From positions 30,546,639 to 30,610,638 of the forward strand of contig NC_068346.1 in the NCBI RefSeq assembly GCF_014633365.1: a stretch of 64,000 nucleotides of DNA, read 5' to 3'. The position numbers and the translations under genes were made by a program. This DNA comes from Diospyros lotus (Eukaryota; Streptophyta; Magnoliopsida; Ericales; Ebenaceae). Below the pieces are notes generated by a model. It made no database searches, had not been told where the DNA came from, and worked only from the letters and a program-made list of their open reading frames with translations. Positions 44,567 through 56,535 of the stretch are shown here, piece by piece. Position 1 is the first letter of the stretch, and every line of letters begins with the position of its first letter.

Positions 44567-46582
44567 GTTCTGCCCCACTTTCTGTCAAAATTTGTCCTTT
44601 TGTTTGTTGTTATTGCTGCATGAACTGAATCGTTCTCATTATTGGAGTTTTGAATTCAAAATCCTGACTTCGCACACGAGTTAATTCACATTTTTTTTTT
44701 TGCGGTTGGGTTTCTGTAAATTGGGGTGAATTGAATGTACTTCTTATAGACTACTGTTAGTTTTATGTGGAATTAAGTTTAACAGTTTGATTGCCAATCA
44801 AAGACATCTACTCTGTCTATATATTTGGTTTAAAAAAATAAAAATAAAAGAAAAATAGAAATAAGGTAAAGAAAGGAAAGATAGTGGAGAAATTTAAACT
44901 AGATTCTCATCTGTATTAAACTAAATTTAATACTGAATCATTTTTTAATAAATTCATTATTGTTTGTTGTTTATAGATTTGCACAAATGATTTTTTTTTT
45001 TTTCAGCTGGACTGCTATGAGGTTATGGCCTCTATAATCAGTTGCATGAGATAAAACTGATTGATGAGATAGTTCTAGTATTCTATAATGACTTAAGGAG
45101 AGGTTCATTCCAATGCTATCTAGGATGCTGGTTGGGTACAAATGTGCAATACAATATCTTATTGGGTATACGTCATGGAGTAGGTCTTGTTGGAGTGTTA
45201 TTTGGTTGTCTTGCTTAACATGTTCCATTATATATATATGGTACATAAATTTCTAGTTTGATTTTTACAGCTTTTCTCTTTGATTTCTCTTTAAATTCAT
45301 GTTGACATGTAAGATGATTCGGCTTATGTGAATGTACAACAGTTAAGGTTTCGCAATCTGCTTCACAATTCTGTGCTAGGGCTGGGATGATCATTGGATC
45401 ATATTGCGATTGGGGTCAATGAAATTGTTGAACTTGGTATTTGGGAAGTTTCTGGTACTGAAGACACTTAAAATATTTGTTGCCGCCAATTTTCTCTGTG
45501 AAATGTGAAGTATTTGGAATTCTAGAGAAATTTTGAGATAGAATGAGATATTTGATGCAATACCTGCATTATATTTCTGTGAGCACCAAAAATTTGTTGG
45601 CATATGAGTGTTAGAATTTGATGATTTTGTGGATGGTAGGATGGAGAGACTTTGAATGATTAGGGTATTGGGAATATCCCTACAAATTTAGATAATATAG
45701 GGAACTTTGTTGGATAGTAATTTGTTTTTCTAATTTATGTTGGTGAAAGAAGGATCATATGCTTGCAATCAAACTTAGTTGTTAATTTGATTGGTACTAT
45801 GATAATCTCATCTTGGATATGAATTATGAATCCTAGGGCTCTTAGGTCTTGCATCTACTTCATATTATATGCTATTCAACCAAGTTTTCTAATACATTGT
45901 AAAATCAGGAATGTGAACTAACTTAAACAAATCCTTTAAAAAAAATGAACATCATCTATTTAGATATTTGTAATACTACCTCTATTTCCATAATAGATTC
46001 CCTTAACACTACATTGGCAATAAGAACTCCCTGATCTTCCTTCTCTCGATGCCATTTTCCTTTTGTTGGGGTTGACTCTAGCTTGATCTTAAGTGGTTGA
46101 CTTGCTTTCCATGATCTTCCTTATAAGGTCTCCCAATGCCATTTTCCTTGTTGGGATTGATTCTAGCTTGTGCTTAAGTGGTTGACTTGCTTTCCATGAT
46201 CTTCCTTATAAGGTCTCCTGATGCCATTTTCCTTTTGTTGGGGTTGACTCTAGCTTGAGCTTAAGTGGTTGACTTGCTTAAGTGGTTTGCTAGAGTTAAC
46301 AATAGCAACATGAATTCTAGCTATCCAATCATTTTTATGTAAGGCTCTTATAACTCATATCATACCTAAAGAGTCTCCCATCAGGTCTTTTTTATCTTCC
46401 TATATGTCTTTTGCTAAAGACTTGTTCCACTCATTTGTTTCCTCACAAGAGTCTTTATTATTGGGTTTTTTTTTCACATGACCAAACTATATGTAAATCC
46501 TTTTGCTTATCTCTATATCTTTCCAATAGGTGCCTCTCCAAGTATATATAGCTTCCATTGTTGACTTACTAGGCATGAAACT
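44567..46582 (+). other. ELP6 intron 1 sequence
   Basis: The sequence starts with a GT donor and is AT-rich, with a 15-base T tract ending TTTCAG at 44990-45006 that looks like an acceptor. What follows (CTGGACTGCTATGAGG) does not encode ELP6 sequence. It holds a tandem repeat at 46048-46290 and then the Copia insertion at 46583. Confidence 0.6.
46048..46290. repeat. Three-copy tandem repeat, about 86-bp unit
   Basis: Copies starting GATGCCATTTTCCTT, AATGCCATTTTCCTT and GATGCCATTTTCCTT lie 85-87 bp apart and include TTAAGTGGTTGACTTGCTT. They differ by a few substitutions and a 3-bp indel. Confidence 0.88.
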
Positions 46583-46955
46583 TGTTGGAGAATATATGGA
46601 ATAATTCTTGCCATGTGGTGATAATAAGAGATTGGAATGTGATAAAAGAGAAAAGATGATAAGAAGAAGAGTTTTAAATTAAAGACAGCTGAGGAGATAA
46701 AGAATGGATAAGAAGTTATAAATAAAGTAGTTACATAAAGATAGGAGAGAACTATCTTTTAAGTTTGAATCCTATCTTATTTGTTGTACTATATTTAAAT
46801 TTTGTATTTTGAATTCCTGTATACTAGGAGCAAACTAAGGGCTGATCGTGTATATATACCTCATTGGAGATCAAATACAAGTGTGAAAAATAATTCGTTT
46901 TGTTCACCTCCAATTTTACCTAGAGTATTCCTACTTCGGGTTTTCTATTTGTTCA
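46583..46955 (+). repeat. Copia 5' LTR (373 bp)
   Basis: It starts TGTTGGAGAATATATGG and ends CTATTTGTTCA. A promoter-like GTATATATACC at 46850-46860 precedes the presumed transcription start. Confidence 0.85.
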
Positions 46956-47129
46956 TGGTATCAGAGCCGCCGATCTAGTGGCTACATATCTTTTTTTTTT
47001 CTTCACCAAATAGTCGTTTCAAGATGACTAGCAACCCACCAACAAGTGAAACCTCCACTAGCTGTCCTGCACCCACCTGAACCCCATAAACTCCAGTTCC
47101 TATTTCTTTAGGCAGCCATACCTTTTAAA

Positions 47130-49370
47130 TTACACAGCATAAATTGAATGGGACTAATTTTTGAGAATGGTCTCAATCAGTTTTGTTGGTTGTTAAAGGG
47201 AAGGGAAAAGTGGGATACCTGACTAGTGGTACTCCTATGCCAAATCCTGAAGTTGCTAATTATGAAGTTTGGGATGCCGAAAATTCAATTGTTATGGCTT
47301 GGCTCATTAATTCCATGGAGCCAAAGATAGGCAGAACCTATCTGTTCTATAAAATAGCCAAGGAAGTATGGGAGGTAGTGCAAGCTCTCTACTCAGATAT
47401 GGAGAACACAACTCAATGTTTTGAAATTCGGTCAGCCATTCGAACAACTCGACAAAGTAATCATTCGGTCATCAATTACTATAACATGTTGACTGAATTA
47501 GGCAAGAAATGAATCTATTTTATGACATTAGTTGGGAGTGCACTGAAGATGGAGTTAAATACAATAAAATGGTGGAAAAAGAACAGGTGTTTGATTTCCT
47601 TCTTGGCCTTAATTTTGACCTGGATGAAGTTAGAGGAAGATTGCTGGGAACTAAACCATTCCCATCAATCCGGGAGGTATTTGCACAGATAAGAAGGGAG
47701 GAAAGCTAAAAGAAGGTAATGATGAACTCATTTTCTACAAATGAAAATAACACTCAGAATTCAGCTCTTGCTGCTTTTAAACTAAGAACAGTACCAATAC
47801 GTGGTGAATCACAAAAAGAGAAACAGTGGTGTGATCACTGTCATAAGCCCTATCATACTAGAGATACTTGCTGGAAAATTCATGGGAAACCAGCAAATTG
47901 AAAGGGAAAAAATCAAAAGAAGATGACTCATGCAGCCTATGTAGTAGAGGCTGAAGAGGGTAAAATGACTAATCTTCCCGCAACAACGGATCAATTGGAA
48001 CTTCTTCAGCACGTATTGAACCGGACAAAGGTCACTAAGTCATCTGATTCGGTTGAATCTTCCAAACCAACTGTGTCACTTGCCGAACAGGGTACTTATT
48101 AGTGTTTCTTCTCTAAAATGTTGTCTACAGATGATTGGATTGTAGATACAGGAGCTTCAGATCATATGATAGGTTCATTACATTGATTTTCAACCTATAA
48201 AAGGTGTGATAGGATTGTAATTGTGACTATGGCAGATGTTACCGTATCCTATGCTAAAGGAGAAGGATCAATATATATAGTTGGCTTGCATTTAAAGTCT
48301 GTTTTATATGTGCCTAAATTGAAGTGTAATCTATTGTCAATCAGCAAACTAACTAAGGACATGAATTGTAATGTGACATTTTTTCTAACTCACTGTGTTT
48401 TTCAGGACCTAATTTCGAGAAAGATAATTGGCAATGCTGAGGGAAAGGAGGGTTTTTATTATGTCAATAGAGCAGCCGGTACTCCCACCTTATCTAGGTT
48501 ACATAATAAATCCTCCATTTCTACTGTCTTAGATTTTAATATTCATTTATGGCATAAACGGTTAGGCCATCCTAGTTTTAGATACTTAAAGATCTTGTAT
48601 CCTCACTTGTTTATTAATAAAGGGAGTGAATCTTTTCAATGTGAGCAATGTATATTTGCTAAACAAAGTAAAGTTTCACATCTTATTCATTCTTATCAGC
48701 CCACCAAACCATTTTATTTAGTACATAGTGATGTATGGGGACCAACAAGAACTCCTAATCTCACCAACACTTGTTGGTTTTTCACTTTCATAGATGATCA
48801 TATTAGGGTTTTGTCATGGTCCTAAGGGTAGGATAGTCCAAAATTTTTGTAAGCTGCTAGGGGTTGTACCTAGGCAATTATTAGCTAGCTTCTCCTGGTG
48901 TACATTCTAGAAAATACAACAGCTAATGGATCATAAATACTTGTACTGTGGCTTATCCAACAATCATGAAAATGAAAAGAATATAATTTCTCTCCCCCAA
49001 ATTCTGTTATTCTCTTTCTCTCTCTTCCTTTCTCTCTTTCTTTTTCGAATTCCTTCAGGATTCTCTCATTAGAATCCTAAAATACCTTTGTTAGCTCTGA
49101 GACACTAACGTGTTTGTTGGCTCTTCTTACTAAAAGAAAAGTCTAAAGTTCATGCAATGTCTAGAAAATTCCACCAAATGGTACGCAATATCAATCCATA
49201 TCCTTCGGTTGGATAATGGAAAGGAATATTTCTCAAATGAGTTTGACAACTACTTGAGTGAAAGTGGGATTATCCATCAAAGTACTTATCCCTATAACCC
49301 ATAACAAAATGGAGTGGTTGAGAAGAGAATCAACATCTCCTTGAAATTACCCGATCATTGATGTTTACAA
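47130..49370 (+). pseudogene. Copia gag-pol fragment, decayed
   Basis: The gag domain spans about 47183-47709 (EVWDAENSIVMAWLINSMEP, FDFLLGLNFDLDEVRGRLLG). A zinc-knuckle-like CDHCHKPYHTRDTCWKIHG lies at about 47830-47887. The protease motif DWIVDTGASDHMIG is at about 48134, then the GAG-pre-integrase domain (LWHKRLGHPSFRYLKI) with CEQCIFAKQ, and the integrase start HSDVWGPTRTPN at about 48727. The integrase core is cut by a solo LTR and resumes with DNGKEYFSNEFDNYLSE and NGVVEKR at about 49215-49330. One frameshift near 47510 and stops at about 47707, 47899, 48100 and 48184 inactivate it. Confidence 0.85.
48812..49110 (+). mobile_element. Solo LTR (299 bp) nested in Copia integrase
   Basis: Starts TGTCATGGTCCTAAGGG and ends near GAGACACTAACG. 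The Copia integrase reading is contiguous on either side. GGTTT before and TGTTT after may be a target duplication with one mismatch. The start and the GGGGTTGTACC motif resemble the LTR of the Reina-like element at 19148, so it may be a relative. The right end is uncertain by several bases because no CA terminus is visible. Confidence 0.6.
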
Positions 49371-49419
49371 GCTTAGTTCCTAATTCCTATTAGGGAGAGG
49401 CTATACTTTTAGCTGGTTA

Positions 49420-50453
49420 TGTAACGCCCCACTTTTCTTTTCTCCAAGGTGCACATACAAAGATGTATGATGACGTTAACAACTACAAGATAATCAAATG
49501 GCGTTTATGGAAGCCTTTGCCAACGAAAGCAAAGGATCGAGCCTGAAAGCTTTTTTTAAAAACCATAAGCTAGACATTTAAGGCTTCCATTATATGCTTT
49601 TAACACAAAAATCACTCGAAAATCCATAATACAACTTAGGAATCCAGGGATCATTTAAGCTCCCTTTTTACAACAATTAAAACTCACACTAAAGCCACAG
49701 TACAATGCTTTTACAACTAAAACGTAGAGAAGCTAGCTATCCGAGAACCACTTCCTTTCCTTTCCTTTGACTTAATTCCGGGGTACCTGTCATGACTAAC
49801 CCACCTGGAACGTTGAATGTTCCAGGGGTATGAGACACCCAAGTTAGATAGTTATATTTAAGTGAGTGCAGAAAGAAGAAAAATCATGCATGTAAATGAG
49901 TTATGCAAATGACATGAAACCGCCCCTGTGGTAGTGACGCCGAGGTGTTGCAATCACCCCCACTGATCTATCATGTTCTCACATCTCCAAGACTTTTCTC
50001 CAGTCAAACATGAGATCCTGACTTCAACTAGCCACACACACCAAGTGATGCATGACAAAGTAAGAGAAAATGCTCGATTTAAAGAAAAGTTATGCTTATG
50101 CAAGTAATCACACTTACCTGTGTGAAGACAAAATGTTCGGTATGTAGCATAAAGATGCAAGAAGCACTCATCTTGCTGGTTTGGAAGCGTTAAGGTACTG
50201 TTCACAGGGTTCGAAAATGCTTTTCTACAAAAATAACATACTTTCAAAACTCAAATCTAAAATATTTTTACATAGGGTCCTAGAATAAATTTAAGGACCA
50301 ACACTTCAAAATTTTGGGCCAAGGGGGCCCTTCACGCACCCACACGCACTGGGGGAAGGACCCCCATGCGCTGCACTCGCAGCAGGTAGATGGCGCGTGA
50401 GTTGCACGCGTCGCCCCTCCGTTTTGACCGCTTTATGTATTTTGGTGAGTTAA
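49420..50453 (-). repeat. 3' part of a Gypsy LTR, minus orientation
   Basis: Read on the minus strand it ends GGGGCGTTACA at 49420. It holds a twin hairpin at 49804-49861 (second stem CCTGGAAC/GTTCCAGG, perfect; first stem with one mismatch). It is the inverted counterpart of 55345-56048. At about 50450 it switches abruptly to plus-oriented retrotransposon internal sequence. Confidence 0.75.
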
Positions 50454-51061
50454 TGATTGAGGTGTTCGAATCATACTTAGATTAGTTTGTAGTTGTATTT
50501 GTGGACCGATATCTAACTTGTTCTCCTCGAGAGAATTCGAGCATGAGAAAGTGTCGGTACCAGGAGTGTGACTATTGCATCGTGTGCTAAGTGGGCTTGA
50601 GAATTCAGAGGTTTGGGAAGGGGGTGATGGAATGGTAAATTGCATACATGGGTCAGGGTAGGTTGTAATTATGAATGAAATGTTTTTCCTGATGTGGGCA
50701 TGTGACGTGTTGTGAGCTTGCTTAAGAAATGTGTTTTTCCGTAATAGCAAGCAATGGGATTGCGGTTCCCATACTTGGCCTTAAGGGAAGGAAAATTTTA
50801 TTTTGGTTACTGACCTAGTCTTCGGTTTGGTATGCAGATTATTGTACACCCCAAAATTGTGAGCAATTCGTTCTGATTTGATTATCTTGAATTCTGCCCT
50901 TGCTAACGCAAATGCTAATGTAGTAGTGAGCATGCTTTGGCAGTTGCTTTATGTGAAAAGGTCGAGGTTTCCATGTTTGCCTGAGGAATTTGCTTGGGAA
51001 AGTAGATTTAGAGTGAGCTAAGAAAAATTTCGAGGACGAAATTTTTTTAAGGGGGGGAGGA
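50454..51061 (+). mobile_element. 3' internal end of a Gypsy element with polypurine tract
   Basis: Noncoding sequence beginning GTGAGTTAATGATTGAGG and ending with AAGGGGGGGAGGA directly before an LTR start. A second, close copy of this block lies at 60513-61062. It represents the region between pol and the 3' LTR; pol itself is absent. Confidence 0.75.
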
Positions 51062-51744
51062 TGTAATACCCCGGAACTTGATTTAAAACTTGGATATTGT
51101 AATGGAAATTATAGTAGCAAAATGAATGATATTTTGACTCAGGGGAAAGAAGAGAAATCTTTAATTCTATTGAATTACGAATGTAAAAGGGGTCAGAAGT
51201 ACTTAGGGAAAGAGTTAATAAAGTAAGATTTTGTGGTTAAGGATGCAAAAGTGTTTCAAATAGAAGTTAAGGGCTAAAGTGTAAACAGAGGTGGTTTCAG
51301 GGCATTAACGTAATAAGGAAAATGAGGAAACCGGGCTTAAGTGCAAATGTCACAACTTGTAAAAGGGTTAGCTTGTTTCCAACTAAAGGGAATGATTGTA
51401 ATGATGAGTCCTTACCCGAAAGTCTTATGAAGGCATGACTTGGAGGAATAGGATTAGATTTAGAAAGATAAAGGTAATAATGAGCTTTTATCCTAAAGTC
51501 TTATGGTGGCATGACTTGGAAGAATGAGATTGGCTTTGGAAAAGAGAGATAATTGTTATAATAGATTCTTATCCTAAAAGTCACGTGGAGGTGTAATTTG
51601 GAGACTTGGGATTGGAAGGAAATGAAAATTAGAATTGAAAGATAAATCAAAGGGATAATTCAAGGTGTGGTAATGATGGCTTGGGAAGAAAAATGAGGTA
51701 ACTTAAAGGCTAAGGGATATCTTGAGATTTGGGGTCTTGGAGAC

Positions 51745-51753
51745 TATAAAAGG
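51745..51753 (+). promoter_or_regulatory. TATA box of the first LTR part
   Basis: TATAAAAGG lies about 680 bp into the LTR, followed by a G-run. The related copy inverted at 54340-55299 has TATATATAG at the same place. Confidence 0.55.
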
Positions 51754-52720
51754 GGGGGGGGGGACCTACGTGAAGGTAAAATATAGCAAGTGAACAAGTG
51801 CAATAAGGAGAAGAAAGAATCAAAGAAAGTAAGGAAGAGGAAGGGTAAAGGCACCTTATCGAAAATTAGCAAAAACAGTAGGGATATCAAAGAGGTAAGT
51901 TGATTTTCTTTCCATAAGGTCGTAAAGCACGAAAATGGGAGTTCGTATGTTCAAACGGAGAGTGAATTGGATAAAAAATGAGCAAGTTGTAGCATTTTTA
52001 ATTTTCAGTTGTAGAATCCGTAACAGGGAGGAAGACGGCGCGTGAGGCCGCGTGAGGCCTCCGTTTGACCTGAAATTTTCATCATTATTCTCCTATTTTA
52101 ATTATCTACAACCCCATGAAAAAATGCTATAACATAATATCTCATATTTTCGTGAAGTTGCCACATATTTTAAGTGAGACTAAAATACCAAAATATATGC
52201 TTGAAATGGCAACAAGTGACTGAATCAGCTCCAGGGAGTGCCCTGGAGCTTAGATACTTAAGGATAAATGTATATTTTTGACGAGCGTTTCGAGGCGAGA
52301 TTTATGACACTGAAAGAAATAAAATAAGAGACGGTTTTCGGTTAAGCTAAGCTGTAGCCTAAAAAGATCGAATGTTGGTAAGGACTTCCCGGAAATCGTA
52401 CATATTGAGTAATTTTGAGTTATTAATTTTGAGATTTTAAGTATCTCGATAAATTTGATGTTTGAAGGTGTAATTGTAATTAGAAAATTATCCAAATGAA
52501 ATAAGGATGAAATTATAAGCTCATGTGGTAAAATATTAAAATTGAGAACTTGAAATAAGGGCCAAAATGTCATTGGGAAGAAGTTGGGGAATTAGGTTGG
52601 ATTTTAAAAATAAATCCATTCTAGCTTTGGATTTGAAAAGCCATTCTATTACGTCTTTGAGTCTTTGGAGTCCATAGCTTAGATTGTGATAAGTGACATA
52701 ATGTGATTGGTTCAAAAAAC

Positions 52721-52730
52721 TATAAATAGG
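52721..52730 (+). promoter_or_regulatory. TATA box of the second LTR part
   Basis: TATAAATAGG precedes GCACCATGAG. The inverted copy near 63273 has the same motif in reverse complement. Confidence 0.55.
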
Positions 52731-53889
52731 CACCATGAGTTATTCTTAAATCATTCAAGGGAGTTTTGAGGAGTGAGGCACTCTAAGTGGAGAAGCTTGC
52801 TCTAGAGAGAGGGGAGGAAGTTCTGCAAGAAGGCGGGAAGAAAGCGGCGGAGAACGAGCCTTGTCGGAGTTGCGAGTCTTCGTTGGAATTCGCCAAATCA
52901 GTCAGAAAAAAAATGAGGTAAGTCTTTTTTTTTTTTTTTTATAATCCTGTAGAGGGGGAAGAGAGGGTTGCGTAGGTTCAAACAGGGGTCGAATAGGAGT
53001 TAAAATGAGGAAGTTATGGCCAAAAAACCAAACCAAGGCGAAGCTGTCCGAATCTGGTAGGCAGCGCGTGAGATACACGCGCCAGAAAGTGGCTGCGCAT
53101 GAAGGTGCGTGGCCAACCTTTCCAGGGCTCGTGAGGGGCTCATTTTTCTTCAACTTTTCCAGTTTTGTCCCTACTTTAATGCCACTCAACCTTATGTAAA
53201 AGTATTTGAGGTTAGGTTTACCGAAATGCGTATTTTCTGCAGAAATCTAGGCCGTTTGCAGTAAAATCGTACCGTCGAAGAGATAAAACCAACAAGATGA
53301 GACTCCTATACTCAAAATCTTATTTTTTATTCTCTTATGAAAGATTTCTATTTCATGAGACGTGTTTTGTGAAGTTCTTGTACGTAAACTCTTATTGTTC
53401 TCTTACGTGAAATCATGTTGCGTTTATGAACTGAATTTTTCTGAAAATATATGCTATTGGCTTTTTAACTGTTGCATTTATAAAATTCGTGTGGCCATAT
53501 TGTTGTACCTATTTGTTGTTGGTCGAGGGGAAAAGTCAGATATCCCCCGAGAGGCGCTATGCGTGTGCCATCGAGAAAGCTCTCGTAGGGAAGACCGTGA
53601 GCTTAAAGGACAACGGACGTAGTGCTTGCATGAGTTCAATAAGGTCGGACCAAGGTGACATGGTTAGGGAGGACAACGGATGTGGTGCTTGCATGAGTTC
53701 TATGAGGTCGGACCAAGGTGACATGGTTAGGGACCTTTTGAGAGGCGCTATGCGTGCGACATTGAGAAAGCTCTTGTTGGAGGAGGCTGACATGTTCAGG
53801 AGGCACTTCGGAGTAGTTCTCGTTATTTTCCTCATACGTTTTATACTTGATCATGTATTGATATAAACTGTTTTTTTGGATTTTCTCAC

Positions 53890-53944
53890 TAGAAGATTCA
53901 TCTTCTAATTGAACTATGTCCCTGGAATATTCAAACGTTCTAGG
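53890..53944 (+). promoter_or_regulatory. Twin-hairpin module, divergent copy
   Basis: Hairpin 1 is TAGAAGA, TTCA, TCTTCTA (53890-53907), perfect. Hairpin 2 is CCTGGAA at 53921 pairing with TTCTAGG at 53938, with one G-T wobble. The first stem differs in sequence from the other families but still pairs fully. Confidence 0.6.
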
Positions 53945-54315
53945 TTCGACAAGCGGCTCTAAGGGAAAGGAGGTACCTGAAGAATAAGTTTAATTTACTA
54001 CTTGTAACATGTTTATTATATCGTTATTTATGTATGAACCTATGTATGTCTTGGATATGTTTAAGGTATTCAGTTATCTTACGAGAGATGATGTCCTTGT
54101 AATACATTTTGTAGAAGTTTTGAACGATTTTATTTATGATAAATAAAGTATTATGGTTGTGAACCATATCAGGTTCGATCTAGCTTCCACATTTGAAATT
54201 TTAACACCTGTCTTAACTATTCGATTATTGGGTTTGTTAAGCTGAGAATGTGAAAATTAGGATTTTTGGGATATTGTGTGATGTATGACAGCGATTGTGA
54301 TATGAAAAATTTTTG

Positions 54316-55299
54316 TTCATAGCCCGATTTCGAGCACTAGGGGCTGTTTCTGCAGAAATCACGCATTTTAGTGAACTAAACCTTAAATATTTTTACATGG
54401 GGTTGTAGATAATTAAAATAGGAGAATAATGGTGAAAATTTCAGGTCAAACGGAGGCCGGACGCGCCCTCACTCGCCTCTGGAAGAGTGGCCACGCGCCG
54501 TCTTCCTCCCTGTTACAAATTCTGCAACTGAAAATTAAAAATGCTATAACTTGTTCATTTTTTATCTGATTCACTCTCTGTTTGAATCTACGGACTCCTA
54601 TTTTCGTGCTCTACGATCCTATGGAAAGCAAATCGACTTACCTCTTTGATATCCCTACTGTTTTTGCTGATTTCCGATGAGGTGTCTTTACCTTTCCTCT
54701 TCCTTACTTTCTTTGATTCTTTCTTCTCCTTGTTGCACTTATTCACTTGCTATATTTTACTTTCATGTAGGTCTCTCTCTCTCCCTCCCCCCCCTATATA
54801 TAGTCTCCAAGACCCCAAATCTCAAGATATCCGTTAGCCTTTAAGTTACCCCATTTTTCTTCCCAAGCCATCATTACCACACCTTGAATTATCCCTTTGA
54901 TTTATCTTTCAATTCTAATTTTCATTTCCTTCCAATCCCAAGTCTCCAAATTACACCTTCACGTGACTTTTAGGATAAGAATATATTATAACAATTATCG
55001 CTCTTTTTCAAAGCCAATCTCATTCTTCCAAGTCATGCCACCATAAGACTTTAGGGTAAAAGCTCATTATTACCTTTATCTTTCTAAATCCAATCCTATT
55101 CCTCCAAGTCATGCCTTCATAAGACTTTAGGGTAAGGACTCATCATTACAATTATTCTCTTTAGTTGGAAACAAGTTAACCCTTTTACAAGTTGTGACAT
55201 TTGCAGTTAAGCCCGGTTTCCTCATTTTCCTTATTACGTTAATGCCCTGAAACCACCTATGTTTATACTTTAGCCCTTAACTTCCATTTGAAACATATC
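54316..55299 (-). repeat. Inverted copy of the LTR 5' part
   Basis: From about 54400 to 55290 this is the reverse complement of about 51241-52140, ending near the block with GCCCGGTTTCCTC. Together with the plus-oriented copy it forms a large inverted repeat with a spacer of about 2.2 kb. Confidence 0.75.
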
Positions 55300-56048
55300 A
55301 GAGCAGAGCATATCAGGTACTCCAGGTTCACCCTGCAATGATGAGTCCAATGTGTGGGGGTCCTTCCCCCAGCGCATGAAAGGCCCTCTTGGCCCAAAAT
55401 TTTGAAGTGTTGTTCCTTAAATTTATTCTTAGGACCCTATGTAAAAATATTTTAGGTTTGAGTTTTGAAAGTATGTTATTTTTGCATAAAAGCATTGTTG
55501 AACCCTGTGAACAGTACCTTAACGCTTCCAAACCAGCAAGATGAGTGCTTCTTGCATCTTTATGCTACATACCGAACATTTTGTCTTCACACAGGTAAGG
55601 GTGATTACTTGTATAAGTATGAGTTTTCTTTAAATCGAACATTTTCTCTTACTTTGTCATGCATCACTTGGTGTGTGTGGCGGATCTCATGTTTGACTGG
55701 TGAAAAGTCTTGGAGATGTGAGAACATGATAGATCAACAGGGGTGATTGCAATGCCTTGGCGTCACTACCACACGGGCGGTTTCATGTCATTTACATGCA
55801 TACTTTCTCTTCTTTCTGCACTCACTTAGATATAACTATCTAACTTGGGTGTCTCATACCCCTGGAACATTCAACATTCCTGGTGGGTTAGTCGTGACAG
55901 GTGCTCCGGAATCAAGTCAAAGAAAAGGAAATGAAGTAGTTATCGGATAGCTAGCTTCCATAAACGCCCTTTGATTATCTTGTGGTTGTTAGCGTCATCA
56001 TACATCTTTGTATGTGCACCTTGGAAAAAAGAAAAGTGGGGCGTTACA
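55300..56048 (+). repeat. 3' part of a Gypsy LTR, plus orientation
   Basis: Plus-oriented partner of 49420-50453, ending GGGGCGTTACA at 56048. The twin hairpin lies at 55826-55883: first stem TTAGATA/TATCTAA perfect, second stem CCTGGAA/TTCCTGG with one mismatch. It is followed by a primer site, so it is the 5' LTR end of the next element. Confidence 0.8.
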
Positions 56049-56049
56049 G

Positions 56050-56065
56050 TTGGTATCAGAGCTGG
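56050..56065 (+). other. Primer binding site
   Basis: TTGGTATCAGAGCTGG starts one base after the LTR end at 56048 and matches the initiator-Met tRNA primer motif. Confidence 0.88.
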
Positions 56066-56133
56066 ATTTACATAACCTGATTTTGTTTCCTAACATGATT
56101 GACTTTGAAGATGTTTTTGGTTAAATACAGGAA

Positions 56134-56535
56134 ATGGACCCTAATGTAATTGAGTATCAGAACCAGCGCGTTATCATGGGATGGTGGACCATGCAACTAG
56201 GGGGAGTGTACATGATTCCCGGAGATACCTTAGGGGATTTTCTTGATGCTGTGTCACCTACCATTCTGGAGCTTCCACCGGACGTAGTGGTGCCACATCT
56301 GGCATGACTCCAAATAGCTTACTTAGTTTCCTTACTCACCCCCGAGTGGAAGGATGCAGGCAATCATTTCATTATTCATGAGGTTCACCCTGATTTCATA
56401 GCTTTAATGAACCGCTTACGTGAAGTCGAGGCCCTCATAGCTGATCAGGTCATGCCTGCGCTTGAGGAGGTACCCATGCAAGAGCCCGAGGAAGGTGCCC
56501 CGACCACCCCATCTGCGTCTGAGGATGAAGAGTGA
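56134..56535 (+). pseudogene. Leader ORF, second copy (one in-frame stop)
   Basis: ATG at 56134, about 70 bases after the primer site. The frame runs 133 codons to TGA at 56533-56535 with one internal TGA at 56305-56307. It begins MDPNVIEYQNQRVIMG and contains LGDFLDAVSP, the core LQIAYLVSLLTPEWKDAGN, then FIALMNRLREVEAL and an acidic tail ending SASEDEE. It is clearly related to the ORF at 58350-58751, and by its core (aromatic or Leu, Q-I, hydrophobic pair, EW) to the ORF at 35768-36250. No gag or pol follows; the sequence reaches a polypurine tract at about 57506-57517, so the element is deleted down to LTR, primer site, leader ORF and PPT. Function unknown. Confidence 0.7.

Larger units (their letters stand above)
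46583..49419 (+). mobile_element. Copia retrotransposon, truncated at its 3' side
   Basis: The 5' LTR is 46583-46955, followed by a perfect primer site at 46956 (TGGTATCAGAGCCGCC), then decayed gag, protease and integrase. Reverse transcriptase and the 3' LTR are missing because the sequence switches to a Gypsy LTR at 49420. A solo LTR is nested at 48812-49110. It lies on the same strand as ELP6 exon 1. Confidence 0.85.
51062..54315 (+). repeat. Chimeric Gypsy LTR, plus orientation, two TATA boxes
   Basis: It starts TGTAATACCCCGGAACTTG after a polypurine tract. A first TATA box (TATAAAAGG) lies at 51745. At about 52140 the sequence departs from its relative at 54340-54440 and enters a second LTR-like part with its own TATA box (TATAAATAGG at 52721). 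A twin-hairpin copy lies at 53890-53944 (first stem TAGAAGA/TCTTCTA). The tail lacks the expected ...GGTGTTACA end. Nearly the whole chimera from about 51930 recurs in inverted orientation at 61760-64000. Small ORFs such as 53489-53866 have no domain. Confidence 0.7.

Noticed and set aside
45007..45060. Possible ELP6 exon 2 after a strong T-tract and CAG
   Set aside because: The encoded residues do not resemble the ELP6 continuation (expected Gly-Cys-Asn start) and meet a stop quickly.
53489..53866. 125-codon ORF, also in inverted copy near 62221
   Set aside because: Lies in the LTR; built on a local repeat (GACAACGGATGTGGTGCTTG type) and not preserved as a frame in the other copy.
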